Shown: one piece after another, positions 6,980-10,219 of the stretch
How positions within the stretch are numbered: position 1 is the first letter of the stretch
Layout: each line of letters starts with the position of its first letter
Source: DATDRS01 sp035291605
GTDB lineage: Bacteria; Chloroflexota; Anaerolineae; Anaerolineales; UBA6663
NCBI GenBank assembly: GCA_035291605.1
Contig: DATDRS010000280.1
Coordinates: 1 to 10,219 of the forward strand
Reading direction: 5' to 3'
DNA length: 10,219 nt
The notes under the pieces: generated by a model
Told to the model about the DNA's origin: nothing
Database searches by the model: none
The model's input: the letters and a program-made list of their open reading frames with translations, nothing else
Program-made: the position numbers and the translations under genes

Positions 6980-7009
6980 AGTGTAGCACAGTTTTCTGGG
7001 GATTGTCAA
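6980..7009 (-). promoter_or_regulatory. glnA promoter, sigma-70 type with extended -10
   Basis: On the minus strand a perfect TTGACA (7009-7004) is followed after 18 bases by TACACT (6985-6980), preceded by TGC as an extended -10. The predicted start is near 6973, giving a leader of about 107 bases that contains the terminator structure at 6887-6935. No sigma-54 (-24 GG/-12 GC) element was seen. Confidence 0.7.
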
Positions 7010-7022
7010 CCCACCTTCTGCT

Positions 7023-7038
7023 TGTGACTATAGACACT
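7023..7038. promoter_or_regulatory. CRP/FNR-like dyad between the divergent glnA and yvcK promoters
   Basis: TGTGA-CTATAG-ACACT has a GTG-N8-CAC core; the 14 bases GTGACTATAGACAC are palindromic except for one symmetric pair. It matches eight of ten positions of the TGTGA-N6-TCACA CRP consensus. The centre is about 42 bases before the predicted yvcK start, where class II activators sit against a weak -35, and about 57 before the glnA start. The binding protein is unknown. Confidence 0.35.
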
Positions 7039-7066
7039 TGGGGTTTTTTTCTATCTCTGCTATCAT
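7038..7066 (+). promoter_or_regulatory. yvcK promoter with extended -10
   Basis: TTGGGG (7038-7043), a 17-base spacer and TATCAT (7061-7066) preceded by TGC make a sigma-70-type promoter with a good extended -10 and a poor -35. The predicted start near 7073 leaves about 14 bases to ATG 7087. A start at TTG 7003 would lie upstream of this promoter and inside the glnA promoter. Confidence 0.5.
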
Positions 7067-7086
7067 CCCTCCCGCGAAGATCCGCT

Positions 7087-8385
7087 ATGAGCAATTGGCG
7101 CACGGGCCTTTCCGCTTTTCGTTCCTACCTGCGCTGGCTGGTTCCTGGGATAGGCATCAAGCGCTGGATCGGGCTGTTGCTGCTGGGCGGGACGCTCATT
7201 GGCCTGGGACTGATTGACCTGCTGCTCGACCTGGATCGCGCGGGCGTTGCGCCGCCGGTTCTTGAGGTTCTGACCCTCCGCTTTATCCCGCGCCTGGGCC
7301 GGGCGGCGCTGCTCGGCCTGCTGGGGCTGGCGGCGATGCTCGTGGCGGTAACCCGGATCATTCGCGTCCTCCTGGCGCCGTTCGTCCGCCCCGGCCAGAG
7401 CGTGGCCGACGCGGTGAGCGAGCACCAGCGGCGGGGCCGGGGGCCGAAGATCGTGGCGATCGGCGGCGGCACGGGGCTCTCGGTCTTGTTGCGCGGCCTC
7501 AAGCACCACACCTCCAGCCTCACGGCGATCGTGACGGTGGCCGACGACGGCGGCTCGTCAGGACGCCTGCGGCGCTCCTTGGGCGTTTTGCCTCCGGGCG
7601 ACTTCCGCAATTGCATCGCCGCCCTCGCAGACGACGAGGCCCTCACCACGCAGTTGTTTCAGTATCGCTTTGGCCGGGACCAGGATTTGGGCGGCCACTC
7701 GTTCGGCAACCTGTTCATCACCGCGATGGCCGAGGTCTCCGGCAGTTTCGAGCGCGCGCTCCTCGAATCGAGCCGGGTGTTGGCGATCCGCGGGCGCGTC
7801 CTGCCTTCCACCCTGCGCGACGTGAAACTGGTCGGCGAGCTGGTCGAGGAGGGCGAGAAGGTCAGCCGGGTCGAGGGGGAATCGCAGATCACGCTGAGCC
7901 CCGGCGCGATCCGCCAGGTCTATCTGGAGCCTGAAGATGCCCCGGCGTATCCCGGCTCGATCCGGGCTCTCCTCGAGGCGGACGTGATCGTGCTGGGGCC
8001 GGGCAGCCTTTACACGAGCCTGCTGCCCAATCTCCTGGTGCGCGACCTGGTCGAGGCCATCCGCGCCAGCCGCGCGATAAAAGTCTACGTGTGCAACACC
8101 GCCACCCAGCCGGGCGAGACCGACGGCTACTCCGTCTTCGACCACGTCGCCGCGATTGAGCGGCATACGCTGCCTGGGCTGTTCCCGCTGGTGCTGGCGA
8201 ATTCCAATCAAACCGGCCAATTGCTGCCGCTTCTGCACTGGGTGCGGCTGGAGCCGCCGGTCAACGGCGTGCGCCGCGTCATCCCGGCCGATCTGGCGGA
8301 CAACGAATACCCGTGGCGGCACGACGCCGCGAAACTCGCGAATGCGGTGATCCATCTGCTTGGCGAGGATACGCCAGGCCCTTGA
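7087..8385 (+). CDS. yvcK: YvcK/CofD-like gluconeogenesis factor with N-terminal membrane domain
   Basis: The 432-residue protein belongs to the YvcK (MgfK/CuvA) family, which binds UDP-sugars such as UDP-GlcNAc and is needed for cell-wall synthesis and growth on gluconeogenic carbon sources in Bacillus and Mycobacterium. The YvcK domain covers about 120-425, with KIVAIGGGTGLS (121-132), VADDGGSSGRLR (151-162), PPGDFRNC (169-176), GHSFGNLF (203-210), GPGSLYTSLLPNLLV (304-318) and NTATQPGETDGYS (337-349). Two hydrophobic helices (about 26-48 and 72-98) precede it, so it should be membrane-anchored, unlike the soluble Bacillus protein. The related CofD (2-phospho-lactate transferase) is excluded by the YvcK-type PPGDxRNC and NxxTQPGETDG blocks. 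ATG 7087 is chosen because a promoter at 7038-7066 ends just before it; GAAGA (7076-7080) is only a weak Shine-Dalgarno sequence. gap follows 92 bases downstream. Confidence 0.92.
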   Translation: MSNWRTGLSAFRSYLRWLVPGIGIKRWIGLLLLGGTLIGLGLIDLLLDLDRAGVAPPVLEVLTLRFIPRLGRAALLGLLGLAAMLVAVTRIIRVLLAPFVRPGQSVADAVSEHQRRGRGPKIVAIGGGTGLSVLLRGLKHHTSSLTAIVTVADDGGSSGRLRRSLGVLPPGDFRNCIAALADDEALTTQLFQYRFGRDQDLGGHSFGNLFITAMAEVSGSFERALLESSRVLAIRGRVLPSTLRDVKLVGELVEEGEKVSRVEGESQITLSPGAIRQVYLEPEDAPAYPGSIRALLEADVIVLGPGSLYTSLLPNLLVRDLVEAIRASRAIKVYVCNTATQPGETDGYSVFDHVAAIERHTLPGLFPLVLANSNQTGQLLPLLHWVRLEPPVNGVRRVIPADLADNEYPWRHDAAKLANAVIHLLGEDTPGP

Positions 8386-8386
8386 A

Positions 8387-8419
8387 AGACCTTTAGGGTC
8401 TCCGAGACCCTAAAGGTCT
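8387..8419. repeat. Perfect 15-bp inverted repeat after yvcK
   Basis: AGACCTTTAGGGTCT (8387-8401) and AGACCCTAAAGGTCT (8405-8419) are perfect inverted copies around a CCG loop, starting one base after the yvcK stop codon. Each arm is itself an AGACC-N5-GGTCT dyad. No T tract follows on either strand, so it may slow polymerase, stabilise the yvcK mRNA end or be a dispersed extragenic palindrome rather than a standard terminator. Confidence 0.85.
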
Positions 8420-8477
8420 GGCCGTAAACCAAACTGGAATCAGCTGTAGCTCAAACCTCAGACAAGGAGAGTTCACT

Positions 8478-9497
8478 ATGACCACCAGAACCGTGAAAGT
8501 CGGCATCAACGGGTTTGGCCGCATCGGGCGGCAGGCCCTGCGCGCGATCAACGAGCGCCATCCCCAAGAACTCGAAGTCGTCGTCGTCAACGACCTCTTC
8601 GACGCCGCGACCAACGCGCACCTGTTCAAGTACGACTCCACCTACGGCAAATATCCCGGCACGGTCGAGGCGAAAGACGGGAACCTGGTCGTGGATGGCA
8701 AAACGATCAAAGTCATGGCGGAGAAAGACCCGGCCAACATCAAATGGAAGGAGATGGGCGTCGAGATCGTCGTCGAGTCCACCGGGTTGTTCACCGACGC
8801 GAACAAGGCCAGGGCGCACATCGAATCCGGCGGGGCGAAGAAAGTCATCATCTCCGCGCCGGCCAAGAACGAAGACCTCACCATCGTCCTCGGCGTGAAC
8901 GACGACAAGTACGACCCGGTTCGGCACAACATCATCTCGAACGCCTCCTGCACGACCAACGGCCTGGCGCCGGTCGCCAAGGTGCTCAACGACCGGTTCG
9001 GCATCCAGAAGGGCCTGCTGACGACGGTGCACGCCTACACCAACTCCCAGCGCCTGCAGGACGTCGGCGCGAAGGACCTCCGCGACGCCCGCGCCGCCGC
9101 CGAGAACATCGTCCCCTCCGAGACGGGCGCGGCCAAGGCCGTCGGGTTGGTGATCCCCGAGCTCAAGGGCAAGTTCGGCGGCATGGCCTTCCGCGTCCCC
9201 ACGCCGACCGTGTCGGTGATTGACTTCACCGCGATCCTCGAGAAGGAAGTGACCAAAGACGAGGTGCGCGCCGCGATGCTGGAGTACGCCGGCGGCCCGA
9301 TGAAGGGCATCCTCGAAGTGACCGACGAGGCGCTGGTCTCCACCGACCTCAAGGGCAGCGAGTCCTCCTCCATATTCAGCGCGCTCGACACGCTGGTGCT
9401 TGGCAACATGGTCAAAGTCATCGCGTGGTACGACAACGAGTGGGGCTACGCCTGCCGCGTGGCGGATCTGGCGGCGATGATTGCGAAGAAGTTGTAA
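8478..9497 (+). CDS. gap: Type I glyceraldehyde-3-phosphate dehydrogenase
   Basis: The 339-residue cytoplasmic tetrameric enzyme reversibly converts glyceraldehyde 3-phosphate, phosphate and NAD+ to 1,3-bisphosphoglycerate, serving both glycolysis and gluconeogenesis. The Rossmann motif NGFGRIGRQA is at 11-20, Asp39 in VVVNDL favours NAD, and the active site ASCTTNGLAP is at 156-165 with Cys158. His185 lies in TTVHAYTNSQR, the phosphate-binding SETGAAKAVG is at 214-223, and WYDNEWGYACRV is at 317-328. Length and motifs are complete. The cofactor-selective Leu-Pro of typical NAD enzymes (DLPHKDLR) is replaced by Val-Gly (DVGAKDLR), so cofactor preference is less certain. AAGGAG (8464-8469) is eight bases before the ATG. 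No strong promoter was seen between 8420 and 8463, so it may be transcribed from the yvcK promoter through the inverted repeat. Confidence 0.96.
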   Translation: MTTRTVKVGINGFGRIGRQALRAINERHPQELEVVVVNDLFDAATNAHLFKYDSTYGKYPGTVEAKDGNLVVDGKTIKVMAEKDPANIKWKEMGVEIVVESTGLFTDANKARAHIESGGAKKVIISAPAKNEDLTIVLGVNDDKYDPVRHNIISNASCTTNGLAPVAKVLNDRFGIQKGLLTTVHAYTNSQRLQDVGAKDLRDARAAAENIVPSETGAAKAVGLVIPELKGKFGGMAFRVPTPTVSVIDFTAILEKEVTKDEVRAAMLEYAGGPMKGILEVTDEALVSTDLKGSESSSIFSALDTLVLGNMVKVIAWYDNEWGYACRVADLAAMIAKKL

Positions 9498-9506
9498 GGC
9501 AAACTC

Positions 9507-10219
9507 ATGGTTGTAGCGAAGCGGCTTGAAGTCCAAGTAAACGGGCGGGCTTTCCCGGCCACTGACGAACTTCACTGGCGCAAACTGCAAGTGCTGGCGA
9601 AGTTTGTCGGCGCGCTATTGGCCATGCCGGAAGGGAAGCCTATCGCCAAAATCATCTTGTACGGCAGTGTCGCGCGCGGCGAGGCCGACGAGGATAGCGA
9701 CGTTGACGTGCTATTGTTTACCACTGGATCTGTCCAGCCGCTGGAGCGCGCCGCACAAGCGGCGGCCTGGGAGGTCATGGTGACCACGACGGAGCACGTC
9801 GCCGTGATCGTCTTTCCGTTGAACGATTTCTACTATCCCACTGACTTTTTCCTGCTCGCCACGCTGCGCGAGGGCAAGGAGATTTTCGCCATGACCGAGA
9901 CTGATATTCGACGTGAAACGGCCAAAGACAATCTCGAGCTGGCGCTGGATTACGTTGAAACCGCTGAACTCAGCCGCGCCAGCAGAAAAATCCGCGCGGC
10001 GATTGACGCGGCCAATAACGCGGCGGAGCTGGCGGCCAAGTCTTTCCTGTTGCTGGAAGGCGGAAAATTGCCGACGCGCCACGGGCGGGTCATCGGCCAG
10101 TTCAGCGATGTGTTCATCATCAAGAAGCAACTCATTCCGCCGGACCGGGGCCGCGCCCTGAACCTGTTGCTGGAACAGCGGCACAAGGCGCGTTACGTGT
10201 GGAAGGCGGAGTTAACGGA
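9507..10219 (+). CDS. Fused minimal nucleotidyltransferase-HEPN protein, 3' end outside the window
   Basis: An open frame of at least 237 residues runs to the window end. Residues about 20-128 are a minimal nucleotidyltransferase (MNT, DNA polymerase beta-like): ILYGSVARGEADEDSDVDVL, with Gly53-Ser54 and Asp65/Asp67. The usual third acidic residue is not obvious; the matching strand reads EHVAVIVF. Residues 129 onward are a HEPN domain of the UPF0332/COG1895 type: AKDNLELALDY, IDAANNAAELAAKSFLLLEG, PTRHGRVIGQFSDVF and QRHKARY. Separate MNT and HEPN genes form toxin-antitoxin pairs in which MNT adenylylates HEPN; here they are one frame. The RNase motif R-x4-6-H is not seen, so a ribonuclease role is doubtful. 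The ATG is 9 bases after the gap stop with AAGG (9496-9499) seven bases before it, implying an operon with gap. GC looks lower (53-62% in three 60-base lines) than in gap (63-67% in two lines). Confidence 0.88.
   Translation, partial: MVVAKRLEVQVNGRAFPATDELHWRKLQVLAKFVGALLAMPEGKPIAKIILYGSVARGEADEDSDVDVLLFTTGSVQPLERAAQAAAWEVMVTTTEHVAVIVFPLNDFYYPTDFFLLATLREGKEIFAMTETDIRRETAKDNLELALDYVETAELSRASRKIRAAIDAANNAAELAAKSFLLLEGGKLPTRHGRVIGQFSDVFIIKKQLIPPDRGRALNLLLEQRHKARYVWKAELT
9876..9893 (+). promoter_or_regulatory. Internal Shine-Dalgarno and in-frame ATG at the MNT/HEPN junction
   Basis: AAGGAG (9876-9881) stands nine bases before an in-frame ATG at 9891 (Met129), where the HEPN domain begins. Initiation here would give a separate HEPN protein, restoring the usual two-protein arrangement. 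The motif also encodes Lys-Glu in frame, so chance is possible. Confidence 0.35.

Noticed and set aside
7003..7086. Upstream TTG start extending YvcK by 28 residues
   Set aside because: It lies inside the glnA promoter and before the likely yvcK transcription start; the ATG at 7087 fits better.
8387..8419. Standard rho-independent terminator after yvcK
   Set aside because: The stem is perfect but no T tract follows on either strand, so it is listed as an inverted repeat instead.
8451..9590. Minus-strand open frame covering all of gap
   Set aside because: It is a His/Asp/Val-rich shadow of a complete GAPDH gene and begins inside the MNT-HEPN gene.

Overview
The window is GC-rich, densely coded bacterial DNA, most likely from a member of the Chloroflexota, probably Anaerolineae-like. 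This rests on three sequence features: a secreted protein with a YLPAVIK segment followed by a Pro/Thr-rich (PTPT) linker, a YvcK-family protein with an added N-terminal membrane domain, and the general GC-rich codon use. It is an inference from protein style, not a phylogenetic result.

Layout, left to right. Positions 1-304 hold the C-terminal end of a YegS/DagK-type lipid kinase, with an in-frame stop just upstream of the recognisable part. Positions 325-5366 are a plus-strand cluster. It starts with a 1044-residue protein that joins a 12-helix transporter-like domain (nucleotide-transporter/MFS type), a long HEAT-repeat array and a C-terminal cyclic-nucleotide-binding domain. Next comes an MgtC/SapB-DUF4010 membrane protein whose start overlaps the previous stop (ATGA), then a small secreted protein that starts at TTG. 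A 16-bp hairpin separates this cluster from the convergent glnA (type I glutamine synthetase, minus strand, 5418-6866).

The glnA-yvcK intergenic region (6867-7086) is the richest non-coding stretch. It has two divergent sigma-70-like promoters with a CRP/FNR-like dyad between their -35 boxes. Between the glnA promoter and glnA there is a strong intrinsic-terminator structure (11-bp GC-rich stem plus U tract), which suggests transcription attenuation of glnA.

Positions 7087-10219 are a plus-strand series: yvcK (UDP-sugar-binding gluconeogenesis/cell-envelope factor), a perfect 15-bp inverted repeat, gap (glyceraldehyde-3-phosphate dehydrogenase), and 9 bases later a fused minimal nucleotidyltransferase-HEPN protein that runs off the window end. 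The genes touch nitrogen assimilation (glnA), control of central carbon flux (yvcK, gap), nucleotide or ion transport with possible cyclic-nucleotide sensing (325-4709), and a toxin-antitoxin-like module (9507 onward). Two multidomain proteins have a Shine-Dalgarno-like sequence and an in-frame ATG exactly at a domain junction, so each may also yield a free C-terminal domain.
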